64,000 nucleotides of DNA from the NCBI GenBank assembly GCA_002104945.1, contig MCFH01000047.1:372001-436000 (forward strand). Direction: 5' to 3'. The translations under genes were made by a program, and so were the position numbers. Below, piece by piece: positions 11,980-22,344 of the stretch. The notes beneath the pieces were generated by a model. It saw only the letters and a list, made by a program, of their open reading frames with translations. It did no database searches and was not told the origin of the DNA. Within the stretch, counting starts at the first letter, position 1, and every line of letters starts with the position of its first letter. The DNA is from Piromyces finnis (lineage: Eukaryota; Neocallimastigomycota; Neocallimastigomycetes; Neocallimastigales; Neocallimastigaceae).

Positions 11980-14334
11980 ATGAACTTCTCACATAAACAA
12001 CCACATGAAGTAGTAAATAACTACTATCATCAAAGAAAACAACAACAAAAGTGTTTATCAACACAAAAATCATATAAGAAAAAGCAAAATAAAACAGGTA
12101 GCATATATCCAAAAATTGATAATGATTTAATGAATTCAAAATATAATCAAAAGCAAATATATATATTACAAAAAACAGACTCCCAAAAAGGAAAAGAAGA
12201 TAAAATCCTTGCAAGCCTTCTTAATAACGAAATGATTAATGAAAATATTTCGGTTATTAGTAACGCCGAAAAGGAAGAATCAAATAATAAAAAGAATATT
12301 GAAAATACTCAACAAAACGATGATAAAAAGAAACGTCAAGATAAACACTACCAAAATAATACTAAACCCAGAACTAATTCAAGTAGCACTCCAATTGGAA
12401 TAGAAACAAATGCTTCTACATTAAATACATCTTCTGCTCCTGTGACACCTACCAATACAAATAATTTTAAGAAACAAGACAATTCAAATAATAGAAGATA
12501 CACTAATAATTCAAACAACAGAAGATACACAAAGCGTGACACGTACAATAATGAAGAAGGTATTTCAAAATCTAATTCTAGAAAGTCAGATGAAATGTCC
12601 AAATCAAATTCAAGAAATGGATACAACAAATCTGATGATATGGCTAGAACCGCGTCAAAGAACGGTTATTCCAAAAAAGATGAAAAGTCTAATCAGAGAA
12701 ATAATAATAATAAATTAAACAATAATAAAACAGATGGACGTAATAATAAAAAAAGTGATACAAATCGTAACAATTATTACCAAAGAAATAATCAAGGTTC
12801 TAATAATAAACGTGAAGATGGTCCAGGTTTTGCTGAAAAGGAATATGGTTTAACCTATGAAAAGTTAAAGGATAATTCATCAAACGATTTAAATCTTGCT
12901 GCTGCAAATAAAAATCACAGTTACAGTAGTAATGTTCCATCAAATACTCCAAACTTACAAAGACGTCGTTCCAGTGCTCCTGAATTACCATTTTTCTTTG
13001 AACAGTTATCTACCGATGGTGGAATGATGAACAATCCAAATCCAATAAATCCTTCTATTACTAATACACCTTCAGTAGCAGCAAATCCAGCAAATTTAAA
13101 CTTCAATTTAATTAATGCTGCAGCTACAGTTTCCAATACAGCAACTCCAAACTTTGCAAATTTCCCACTCAATTTAAATGGATTAAACGGTCTTAATTTG
13201 TTAAATGGTTTTAACCTTTTAAATGGCCTCAATACATTTGCATCCCCAACTACAGCAACACCAACAACCACAACTATACCTTCAAATAATATTAATGCTG
13301 TAGTCTCTTCCTCCAATAATAATTCAAACGCTAACGCCAATAATTCTAACGATAATAGTAAATTAAATAACAATAGTACTATCAATGGACATGGTGGTAG
13401 ATTCAATCATTTGTATGCTGGACCAACCTTTAATAACTCCCCAGCTGCAAGTAGTTTACCAATGCCAAACTTTGTAAATCGTAATACCAATGATTCTAAT
13501 AACGGTGCAGCCTCCTCTAGTAGATTATCAAGAAGTTTTGCTGAAGAATACATGAAGCTTCCTTCACAACTTTATAGTTCTGCTGAAATTAATAATGAAT
13601 TGAGTAAAAACTATGTTGCTGATGATTTAGTATTGTACTCCAAAAATTATAAAAAAGATGATCTTTTCTTCAACAATCCAAATGGTTTCAGTAACTTTAA
13701 TGAAGATTTATTTATGAGACGTGATATTTCTGATATTAACACTCAAAATATTGTTAGTGGTTTAAGTGGTCTTCGTAATACTTCTACCGGTGGTACTGCT
13801 ACACCAAATAAAAGAAATAGTTATGCTGAAGAAGTCTTTGCCATGGATGATGAATATAATAACTCCTCCAATTCTCCAACAAAAACTAAATCAAAGAGTC
13901 ATGAAGATGAAAACCTCAAAAGAAAATCTATGGAATTATTACAATATTTATCATCCTCTGTTGCTGCCAACTCTACAAATTCTAATAATACTAATAATGA
14001 TGAAGCTCAGAAAGTTCAGAGTAAAACAAATGCCAATCAAACTTCAGCTGTTTCTTCCATAAAAATTAGAAGTTATAACAATTCTTCTACTTCCTCTACT
14101 TCATCCTCCTACACCAACACTAATACTACTTTAATTAATAGCAATGAAGATAATTCCATATTTTCTACCACTCCAAACTCATTCTATTCTCCAGCTAATA
14201 AAAATATGAATTCTTCCTTAGCACCTGTTATTTCAGCCACAACAGATGTATTATCTTCTAGTGAAAATTCCAACTCTACTTTGTCACTTGAACAAATTAG
14301 TCAAAACCTCAAAAATATCTTAAAAATTAATTAA
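11980..14334 (+). CDS. Asn/Ser-rich protein of unknown function
   Basis: A single uninterrupted frame encodes 784 residues from the ATG at 11980. The frame is open a little further upstream, but the only earlier start-like codon is a TTG at 11965, so I take the ATG. The product is low complexity. A basic N-terminal third (residues about 1-300) is rich in Asn, Lys, Arg and Ser and includes repeated SNSRK/SNSRN/ASKNGYSKK-type units. A central Asn/Ala/Leu/Pro part follows, then an Asn/Ser/Thr tail. The segment around residues 325-345 contains RRRSSAPELPFFF, whose RxxSxP would suit a 14-3-3 site if phosphorylated. The less biased parts, such as SRSFAEEYMKLPSQLY and DDLFFNNPNGFSNFNEDLF, are the best places to seek homology. 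No signal peptide, membrane segment or known domain is visible. A regulatory or RNA-associated role is possible but is only a guess from composition. Confidence 0.8.
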   Translation: MNFSHKQPHEVVNNYYHQRKQQQKCLSTQKSYKKKQNKTGSIYPKIDNDLMNSKYNQKQIYILQKTDSQKGKEDKILASLLNNEMINENISVISNAEKEESNNKKNIENTQQNDDKKKRQDKHYQNNTKPRTNSSSTPIGIETNASTLNTSSAPVTPTNTNNFKKQDNSNNRRYTNNSNNRRYTKRDTYNNEEGISKSNSRKSDEMSKSNSRNGYNKSDDMARTASKNGYSKKDEKSNQRNNNNKLNNNKTDGRNNKKSDTNRNNYYQRNNQGSNNKREDGPGFAEKEYGLTYEKLKDNSSNDLNLAAANKNHSYSSNVPSNTPNLQRRRSSAPELPFFFEQLSTDGGMMNNPNPINPSITNTPSVAANPANLNFNLINAAATVSNTATPNFANFPLNLNGLNGLNLLNGFNLLNGLNTFASPTTATPTTTTIPSNNINAVVSSSNNNSNANANNSNDNSKLNNNSTINGHGGRFNHLYAGPTFNNSPAASSLPMPNFVNRNTNDSNNGAASSSRLSRSFAEEYMKLPSQLYSSAEINNELSKNYVADDLVLYSKNYKKDDLFFNNPNGFSNFNEDLFMRRDISDINTQNIVSGLSGLRNTSTGGTATPNKRNSYAEEVFAMDDEYNNSSNSPTKTKSKSHEDENLKRKSMELLQYLSSSVAANSTNSNNTNNDEAQKVQSKTNANQTSAVSSIKIRSYNNSSTSSTSSSYTNTNTTLINSNEDNSIFSTTPNSFYSPANKNMNSSLAPVISATTDVLSSSENSNSTLSLEQISQNLKNILKIN

Positions 14335-16290
14335 AACTAATAATTTATCTATCAAGAATAAAAAGGTGTCTATTGCAGTATAAACTTCTTTTTATAAGAA
14401 ATGTCAATGATGTTGTACATTTTAAAAGAGTTTTTTTTTTCAATCTACGAATGAAAAAAAAATAATAAAATATATACATATCAATATACACCTTTCATAT
14501 ATATCAATCTATTATATGCAATATTTTTGATTAAAAAAAATTATACACCAAGATTTCTAGATATTTATATATAAATTCTTTTATATATAAATAAACATTT
14601 AATTTTCATATATATATATATTAATTTTTTAAAATGTATATATTTACACCATAAATAATATTAAAAGAGAGTAAAATCTATAATAATAATAATAATATAT
14701 CAACATTATTATTATATAATATTATTTAAAGAAAATCAAAAGAAAATTTAAACACCATTAAAAAAAAAAAAAACAACCAACAAACCAACAAACTAAAAAA
14801 CAAGTGAATAAAAAATTAAATATATAGTTTACTTAATTTTTAGTCAATACTATATATTGTTTTTTTGTTTGTATGTTTGTTTGTTTTTTTTTATTACAAA
14901 ATAGAAATGCTATAATTGCATGACATTATAATTTTAACTCTTAAAATTATAAAGAAATAAATGATCTATCATTTTATAAAACCAAAACAAAATCACCTAT
15001 TTTATCATCAACCATAAAATATCATTATTATACGCCATATCATATCACAGTACAACAACTTTACCCAAAACATTATCAAATTATTCAACAGAAAACTTGG
15101 AATTAAATTTATGTATATATTATTTCAATATATATGTTTTTTAATTATCAAGGTGTATTCGATATACATACATAATATTACAAAATCAAGTTTTTTTTTT
15201 TTTTAAAAAAAAACAAAAAAATCACACAAAAGCGAAAATAAATGGATGTCAAATTTATTTATTTTTATGCTCTACAACAAAACAATACTTTTAACAATAA
15301 TTAACAAATAACTCTCTATATAATATAAATTCATTCATTCTAACATATTTATGTATTTTATCAAAATATTTTGGGAATTGATGGATTTTATAATGCTATT
15401 AACAATAGTAGCTATGTAGAAATAAAATGAAAAGGCAAACGAAAACTAAAAAGTTAATGAAAAATTGTTAAAAATATTAAAATCTAAATTAAAAAAAATC
15501 ATAGGAATAGTAAAAAAAAAAAAAAAAAAAAAGGAAAGGAAAAAAAAAAAAAAAAAAAAGATGATGATGAAAGAAAATAAAAAATAAATAAATAAATAAA
15601 ATAGAAAAAATTTTAAACAAGAAATACAATATTTTTTCAAGTTTTTTACTTTTTCTATATTTTGTTATTTATTAACTTTTATTTTCATAATCTACCTTTT
15701 TTTTTTATTATTATTATTTTTTTTTTTAATTACAATTTTTTTTTTCTCAGGATGAAAAGGAAAATTTTATATTTATTTTATAGTATAGTCAAATTTATAG
15801 TTTATTGTAAGGGAAAAAAAAAAAAAAAAAAAAAAAAACTATTGTAATAATAAGTAAACATAGACAGAAGAAATTAGGATATAAGTATCAATCATAGAAA
15901 AATTCTTTTTTTCAATTATAATAAATTATAATAAAAAGCATAAATAAATATAGATAAATGAATAATTCAAATCATGTGTTATTTAAAAATAAAATAAAAA
16001 ATAAAAATTGTTTTGCGTTTGCATTCTCTCCTTGGATCATATTAAATCAAAAATGAACAATTAAATTAACATGGTAAAGAGAAGAAGAAAAAAAAAAAAA
16101 ATTAATATTTTACTTCTCCACAATAAAAACAAAAAAAAAAAAATCAGTAATATTAATAATATTATAAGCACGTTATAATTCTGTTAATAATTTAATATCT
16201 CATTGTTTTTAAAAATAAGTGATATTGAATTATTGCTTGTATTATAAAGAAGCTTATTAATAAATTGCTAATCTAATGAAGATTGGGATA

Positions 16291-16292
16291 AC

Positions 16293-16332
<40 letters not shown>
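16291..16332. repeat. AAT trinucleotide microsatellite
   Basis: Fourteen perfect AAT units in non-coding DNA. A simple slippage repeat, likely polymorphic. Confidence 0.95.
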
Positions 16333-16583
16333 TTTCGTAAAATATAAAACAGCAATAATAATAGTAAAATAAAAAAAAAAATAGTAAGGAAATAAAAAAA
16401 AAAAAAAAAAAAAAAAAACAATATATAATCAAAAATAAAAATAAAAAAAAAAGTTAAGCATTATCAACTTAAATAAAAAAAAAAAGAAAAAAAAAAAAAG
16501 AAAAAGAAAAGAAAAAAGAAAATATATTAATTATTTTAAAATCATTCTAATTATCTTTGGTCATTTTTGTTGTTTTTTTTTTT

Positions 16584-16614
16584 TACTTATTTATTTATTT
16601 ATTTATTTATTTGT

Positions 16615-16673
<59 letters not shown>
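16584..16673. repeat. Short TTTA tetranucleotide array
   Basis: About 22 TTTA units with a single TTTG variant near 16612. It has the same unit as the 1.2 kb array at 8481-9680 but lacks the TCTA variants. Confidence 0.95.
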
Positions 16674-17114
16674 TAAATAAAGGAAATCAGGGCTTTTAGT
16701 TTATTTATTTTCTTTATTTTAAAAATAGGATATACGTATGATTAAAAGAAAATAAATAAATGGTATTACTAAAAAATAATAATAGCTTAGTTTATTAAAG
16801 CAAAATGAAATTAATAATTATTTTTATATCATTATTATCATAGATGAAGTGGGTTTTTTTTTTTTTTTTTATATGGGTGATGCTTTTATATAATCTATTA
16901 GATTTTCTTTTTTTTTTTTTTTTTTTATTGTCCCTTTTTTATTCCAACTATGAACCTATGAACACCTTGAAATTTTAAGCATTTTACAGGAAAATGTTAA
17001 TGTAAAATTAAAGACTTATTCCTTCCTGAAATACTAATAACTCAATCCATAATAAATTTATTTGGCGAAACTTCTTAGTTGTAATGAAACAACCAAAGCT
17101 GTTACGATTTAAAT

Positions 17115-17128
17115 AATGTTACACAGGT
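17115..17128 (+). repeat. Direct repeat, left copy flanking the GH6 pseudogene
   Basis: The 14-mer AATGTTACACAGGT occurs here and again at 18628-18641 in the same orientation, bracketing the pseudogene. Both copies are followed by a T run and then by a loosely similar purine-rich patch (17163-17240 and 18760-18840). Fourteen identical, mixed-composition bases are unlikely by chance in this DNA. Confidence 0.6.
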
Positions 17129-17529
17129 AGTTTTTTTTTTAAAGATTTTATTTATAATTTATAATTCATAGAGAGAGAAAAAAAGAAAAAAGAAAATAGC
17201 TATAATATTTATCAAATTAACAATTATATTAAGACTAAAAATGTTTTTGTAATATGAATTTAGTATTACTCATTAATTATATATATAAATATTTTTTTTA
17301 ATTAATTTCAATTATTTTTAAAAAATTTTATTTCATATTGTAAAAAAAAAAAAAACGAAAATAAAATTAATTAAATACAAAAAAATAAAAAATTAAAAAA
17401 TGAATAAAAGGTATTTCTATAGCAAGTTTTAAGGTCAAAGTATTAACTATCACTATAATATTTTTTTTTCATTATAAAGAAATAAAAATATTTAAAAAAC
17501 ATCAATTTTAAATTAAATTATTTTAATTT

Positions 17530-18372
17530 AATAACAGACTAGACTGGAATACCACACCAGTCATTATCTTCAATACCCTAAACACTGTCATCATCAACGT
17601 AATAGACAGTACTATAACCTGAACAGCATTTATTTATTACCTTGAGCAATAATACCAACATTACAAATTTGTTTAATGAATGATAAATCTTTTAACAAAC
17701 TACTAAAGTATCTATTCATCAAACGTCCGCTTTTAATACCAGTATAAATTATTTATAATAAATCATTATTTTGACAGCTATCATTATCGAAACCGTAGTA
17801 TTCCTCTTCATCATTTGGAACTCTGAGTCATATGCAAGTATCAAATAATAATAGTTTTTTTTTCTAAATTTGGATTAGTCCACTAGTTCACCTAAATCAG
17901 CATATTTTGAATTGCACCAAACTTTGACATTATCATATTCTTTAGTAAAATCAATTAAAATCAACACCATTATGACTAATATTAAACAATAAACTTCTTT
18001 CCAGTAATTCCTACGTTTTCATGGGATTCACTTTTAATAAATTGAAAATTGTTAATATTAATATTGAAATCATGAATAGCAGCACCTTTATTAACATTTA
18101 AATTTGGCAACTTATTGTCAGAAACCTCAAGTACATTTGTACAATTATTAATAAATAATGGAATCCTTTTGTAAGGTATAAAATAAAATCGCAATCTTCA
18201 GTGGGAGCGGAAGCTGTAATAAGATTATCAATAATATCTGGTACAATAGCCATAACTATTTTATCATTTGGGTGCTTATTAATAATTTCGATAATTCTAT
18301 CAGCAAAATCTTTGTAATATGTTATATAATAATTCCTATATTTTTCTGAAATAGCATCATTCATAAATATTT
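17530..18372 (-). pseudogene. GH6 cellulase with fungal dockerin, truncated and frameshifted
   Basis: Read on the minus strand across several frames, this matches the C-terminal part of a glycoside hydrolase family 6 cellobiohydrolase followed by a gut-fungal dockerin. In order: a frame starting at 18364 gives YRNYYITYYKDFADRI and IVMAIVPDIIDNLIT, aligning with the GH6 segment that ends in the EPDSLANLVT-type motif. The next frame gives GAAIHDFNININNF (GFATNVANYN-type) and GKKFIV, then a shift to NISHNGVDF (compare FIVDxxRNG). After that come VKVWCNSKYADLGELV (WCNxxGAGFG...LVDAFVW region) and LMNRYFSSLLKDLSF (WFQxYFxxLLxNA-type end). The last piece, ICNVGIIAQGNKCCS then TVYYVDDD and GIEDNDWCGIP, is a dockerin (CBM10-like) with its Cys and Trp pattern. 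At least three frameshifts and several in-frame stops break it, the conserved Trp position in the dockerin is a stop, and the N-terminal part of the catalytic domain is missing. An intact homologue would hydrolyse cellulose as part of the secreted fungal cellulosome. Confidence 0.75.
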
Positions 18373-18627
18373 ATGTTCAAATGTATATTGAATCATCCTA
18401 GAATTTATATTATATCAACCACAATGGATTAATCTATAAACCTATAAATATTAATGAATGCCCATGTCTAATTTTTAAAAACAACATGTATTAAAAGTGT
18501 TGTTAATGTAATGTTTACGTAGAATAGAGAAACAACTACTACTGAAATTTTATCTTCGCATTTGCGGGGTTGAACCAAAAGTATTTATGATTTTATATTA
18601 AATTTATCATTTTTAGTTAAAAAATAC
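18373..18627. other. Sequence 5' of the GH6 pseudogene
   Basis: This is where the missing N-terminal catalytic part would lie if the gene were only decayed. I could not recognise any GH6 sequence here, so the pseudogene appears truncated. A slightly GC-richer patch at 18556-18577 has no identity I can support. Confidence 0.4.
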
Positions 18628-18641
18628 AATGTTACACAGGT
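18628..18641 (+). repeat. Direct repeat, right copy flanking the GH6 pseudogene
   Basis: Identical to the 14-mer at 17115-17128 and in the same orientation. The two copies lie 1.5 kb apart on either side of the pseudogene. Confidence 0.6.
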
Positions 18642-19277
18642 GAATTATAAAATTATTTGTTTTTTTTTTTAATATAAAAAATAGCATTTAGAAAATTTTT
18701 TTAATTTTAAAAAATTAATTTTTTAAAATGTTATTCCTACCTAAAATTTATAATTTAAGTGAAAAAAAAAAAAAAGGAATATATAAAATAGGTAATATTT
18801 ATTAAATTATTGTATTAAAAATAAGCAATATTTCTGTAGAATAAATATAATATTATTATTTAATTGACTATTAATGCACTTTAACATTATCCTATATCTT
18901 TTCTAAAATGTTAAACAGAAACCTTTCCTACATTTAATTATGCCTTTTAATAATCATACATTCTATTTATAATACATTTTATTATTATACATTCTATGAA
19001 TATCCAATAAATTTTTAATATATGTTATTATATAATAATACCTAACTGATAAACGATTGGACTTTTCAATTTAACCGATTTATTTTATAGAATTAATAAT
19101 ATGTATATTGATATATTATAATTATATTCTACTCATATAATAATTTATTATTAAAAAAAGATAATAAAATTTTTAATAATGATTCATTTAAATATGTAAA
19201 AAATGAAATTTTTGTAAATTTTTTTTTTTTTTCTTTTTCTTTACTTCAGTTTTAATATTATTTATTGATATATTAAA
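18642..19277. other. Upstream region of the dihydroxy-acid dehydratase gene
   Basis: A/T-rich non-coding DNA. A T-rich stretch at 19219-19245 lies about 30-60 bp before the ATG at 19278 and may be part of the promoter or 5' UTR. I see no other feature. Confidence 0.5.
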
Positions 19278-21522
19278 ATGAGTTTTAGTTTAGCTAATTT
19301 AGCTACTAAGGGTAGCAATTTATTTAAGTTAACTACTCCAGCTCTCTTAGGAGCTAAGAGGTAATTGCTTATAAATAATTTTGTTATTTAAATCTACTAT
19401 TTATAAATATATTATAAATATATAAAAAAAGTGATGAGATAATTATAAGAAATAAGTTATTCTGATAATATTTTAAATAAAAATTACAATTTTATATAAA
19501 TATTAAAATAAAATAGATTCGGAAGTAGCAAGCCAATTAACAAGTTCTCCAAGATTGTTACTGAACCAAAATCTCGTGGTGGTTCTCAAGCTATGCGTAA
19601 GTAAATAATATTTAAAAAGAAAAAAGAATCTTTTAAGAATAAAAGATTATTAATGTTTAAATATTTTATATTAATTAATAACTATAAAATAGTTATTGCT
19701 ACTGGTATTAAGCCAGAAGATTTAAAGAAGCCACAAATTGGTATTGGTAGTGTGTAAGTATATAATATATAAAAATATTAATTAATATGAAGAATAAAAA
19801 TTAAGTAAAATTAAATAATTAAATTTTTTTTAAAAGTTGGTATGATGGTAATCCATGTAACATGCATTTATTAGATCTCGGTTCTGTTGTTAAGAAGGCT
19901 GTTCAAAACCAACAAATGAACGGTATGCGTTTCAACATGATTGGTGTTTCTGATGGTATTAGTAACGGTACTGATGGTATGTCTTTCTCTCTTCAATCCA
20001 GAGAAATTATTGCCGATTCCATTGAAACTGTAAGTTTTGAATATTATTAATATGGATATTAAATAATAGCATATTAATTCAAAAATTAGATAATTAAATA
20101 GTGAAATAGTTTAAAAGTTAAATGGAACTCTAACGATCTTTGAAATAATTTTAAATATAGATCATGAGCGCCCAATTCTACGATGCTAACATTTCTTTAC
20201 CAGGTTGTGATAAGAACATGCCAGGTTGTTTAATTGCTGCTGCTCGTCTTAACCGTCCAACTATTATTATCTACGGTGGTACTATTAAGCCAGGTCACAC
20301 TAAGAAGGGTGATACCATTGATCTTGTTTCCGCTTTCCAATGTTACGGTCAATACCTTTCTGGTGAAATTTCTGAAGAAGAAAGAGTTGAAATCATTAAC
20401 AACGCTTGTCCAGGTGCTGGTGCTTGTGGTGGTATGTACACTGCTAACACTATGGCCTCTATTATTGAAACTATGGGTATGTCTCTCCCATACAGTTCTT
20501 CTACTCCAGCTGAAGATCCATTAAAGGAAGAAGAATGTGTCAGAGCTGCTGCTGCCATTAAGAACTTAATGGAAAAGGACATTAAGCCACTTGATATTAT
20601 GACTAGAAAGGCTTTCGAAAACGCCATCACTATTGCTTTAATTCTTGGTGGTTCTACTAACTCTGTTCTCCACTTACTCGCTATTGCTCGTGCTTGTAAG
20701 GTTCCACTTAACATTGATGATTTCCAAGAATTCAGTAACCGTATTCCAGTTCTTGCTGATCTTAAGCCAAGTGGTAAGTACGTTATGGAAGATCTTCAAA
20801 AGATTGGTGGTCTCCCAGCTATTCAAAAGTACTTATTAAACGAAGGTCTTCTTCACGGTGATATCATGACCGTTACTGGTAAGACTTTAGCTGAAAATCT
20901 TAAGGATGTTGCTCCAATTGATTTCGAAACTCAAGATATTATTCGTCCACTTTCTAACCCAATCAAGAAGAATGGTCACATTATCATTATGAAGGGTAAT
21001 GTTTCTCCAGATGGTGGTGTTGCTAAGATTACTGGTAAGGAAGGTTTATTCTTCGAAGGTACTGCCCACTGTTTCGATTGTGAAGAAGATATGTTAGCCG
21101 CTTTAGAAAGAGGTGAAATTAAGAAGGGTGAAGTTATTATTATTCGTTACGAAGGTCCAACTGGTGGTCCAGGTATGCCAGAAATGCTTACTCCAACTAG
21201 TGCTGTTATGGGTGCTGGTCTTGGTAAGGATGTTGCTTTATTAACTGATGGTCGTTTCTCTGGTGGTTCCCACGGTTTCATTATTGGTCACATTACTCCA
21301 GAAGCTCAAGTTGGTGGTCCAATTGCTTTAATTAAGAACGGTGATAAGATTACCATTGATTCCGTTAAGAGAACTATTCACGCTCATGTTAGTGATGAAG
21401 AATTCGCTAAGCGTCGTGCTGAATGGAAGGCTCCACCATACAGAGCTACCCAAGGTACTCTTAAGAAGTACATTAAGTTAGTTAAGCCAGCTAACTTAGG
21501 TTGTGTTACTGATGAATGGTAA
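19278..21522 (+). CDS. ILV3: Dihydroxy-acid dehydratase
   Basis: Five exons, 19278-19360, 19517-19596, 19693-19753, 19837-20029 and 20161-21522, join in phase to 592 residues, close to fungal ILV3. The enzyme dehydrates 2,3-dihydroxy-isovalerate and 2,3-dihydroxy-3-methylvalerate to the 2-keto acids, the third common step of valine/isoleucine synthesis. Family signatures are plain: NPCNMH (Cys82), [10 protein letters not shown] (Cys155) and [12 protein letters not shown] (Cys228), the expected iron-sulfur ligands, and [10 protein letters not shown] near the C-terminus. Residues 1 to about 48 form a basic, Ser/Leu-rich extension without acidic residues until Glu44, typical of matrix targeting. 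In a gut fungus this would mean the hydrogenosome or a mitochondrion-derived organelle (inference). All four introns fall in the first 139 codons; the remaining 454 codons are one exon. Codon use is visibly less AT-biased than in the neighbours (AAG, AAC, TTC and GGT favoured), suggesting high expression. Confidence 0.97.
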
Positions 21523-22344
21523 ATTAGTTAAATGGAAGGTTTAACTAAAACGTTAAAAACACACTACCACATTATTTTTTTTTTACCAAACCTATTTTAT
21601 TTAATTTATTATAGAAATAGAAAATGCATTACATACAAAGTGTAATATATTTTAATTTATTTATTAAATTAAGTTAAATTCAATGTAAAAAACGTTATTG
21701 AATTTTATTAATTTTAAATATAAATAAAAGCTACATAATTAATTACATATAAAAAAAAGATTTAATTAATCCCCCCTCTCCCTGTTCCTTTTATCTTTTT
21801 TCTTTTTTTAAAAAAAAACAAATATATAAATGTTTAAAAATAAAATAATTTTATGTGCTTATTTTAAGAAAGTAAACATTAAATTATTAGAATGGAATCA
21901 TTTATAAAGTAAAAAAAAAAGGTATAAAGATAAAACAAACTACTACAAATTAAAAGCATAAACACAAAACAAAAATACAATGTATTTTATTGATACAAAT
22001 CCATTTTAAAGATAAATCTTTTTTTAAAAAAAAAAAAAAGTTTAAGAACATATAACATAAAAATGCATCAAGTAGTTAATAATAAACAGATATTTTTATT
22101 TATGCCTATGTAAAAAAAAAATAAACAAAAAGAAAAACTAAAAAACCAAAAAAAAGAAAGGATTATCTTTTTGTTTAAAAAAAAAAATAAATAAACTTAT
22201 ATATAAAAAAAAAAAGTTTTAAAATTGTGTTTATTTTTTTTTTAAAAAAAGAAATATTATTTTTTGTTAATAAAATCAATATTTTTTATGTTTTGTATAT
22301 ATTTATATATAACACTTTTTGAGGTTTTCTCGTTATTACTTTAA
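21523..22344. other. Region between the dehydratase and the retrotransposon remnant
   Basis: A/T-rich sequence with A and T homopolymers. The first few hundred bases should contain the dehydratase 3' UTR. A CCCCCCTCTCCC-like pyrimidine patch at 21770-21785 stands out but has no recognised role. No coding sequence is visible. Confidence 0.5.

Larger units (their letters stand above)
14335..17114. other. Long gene-poor region
   Basis: 2.8 kb of A/T-rich DNA between the Asn-rich protein gene and the GH6 pseudogene. Short frames of about 60 codons near 15446-15847 arise from A and T homopolymers and encode only Phe/Lys/Ile strings. Simple repeats are listed separately. I see no gene, RNA or mobile element. 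Confidence 0.55.

Noticed and set aside
12348-13406. Minus-strand frames within the Asn-rich gene
   Set aside because: Antisense shadows of AAT/GCA-rich codons with no family similarity; the plus frame is far longer and has a proper start and stop.
15446-15847. Small hydrophobic proteins
   Set aside because: The frames depend on A and T homopolymers, encode only Phe/Ile/Lys runs, and have no start context or homology.
18563-18576. tRNA gene on the minus strand
   Set aside because: GGTTCAACCCCGC looks like a B box, but there is no pairing T-stem, no A box upstream and no acceptor stem.
20234-20839. Extra frames inside the dehydratase exon
   Set aside because: They overlap a gene with unmistakable family motifs and have no similarity of their own.
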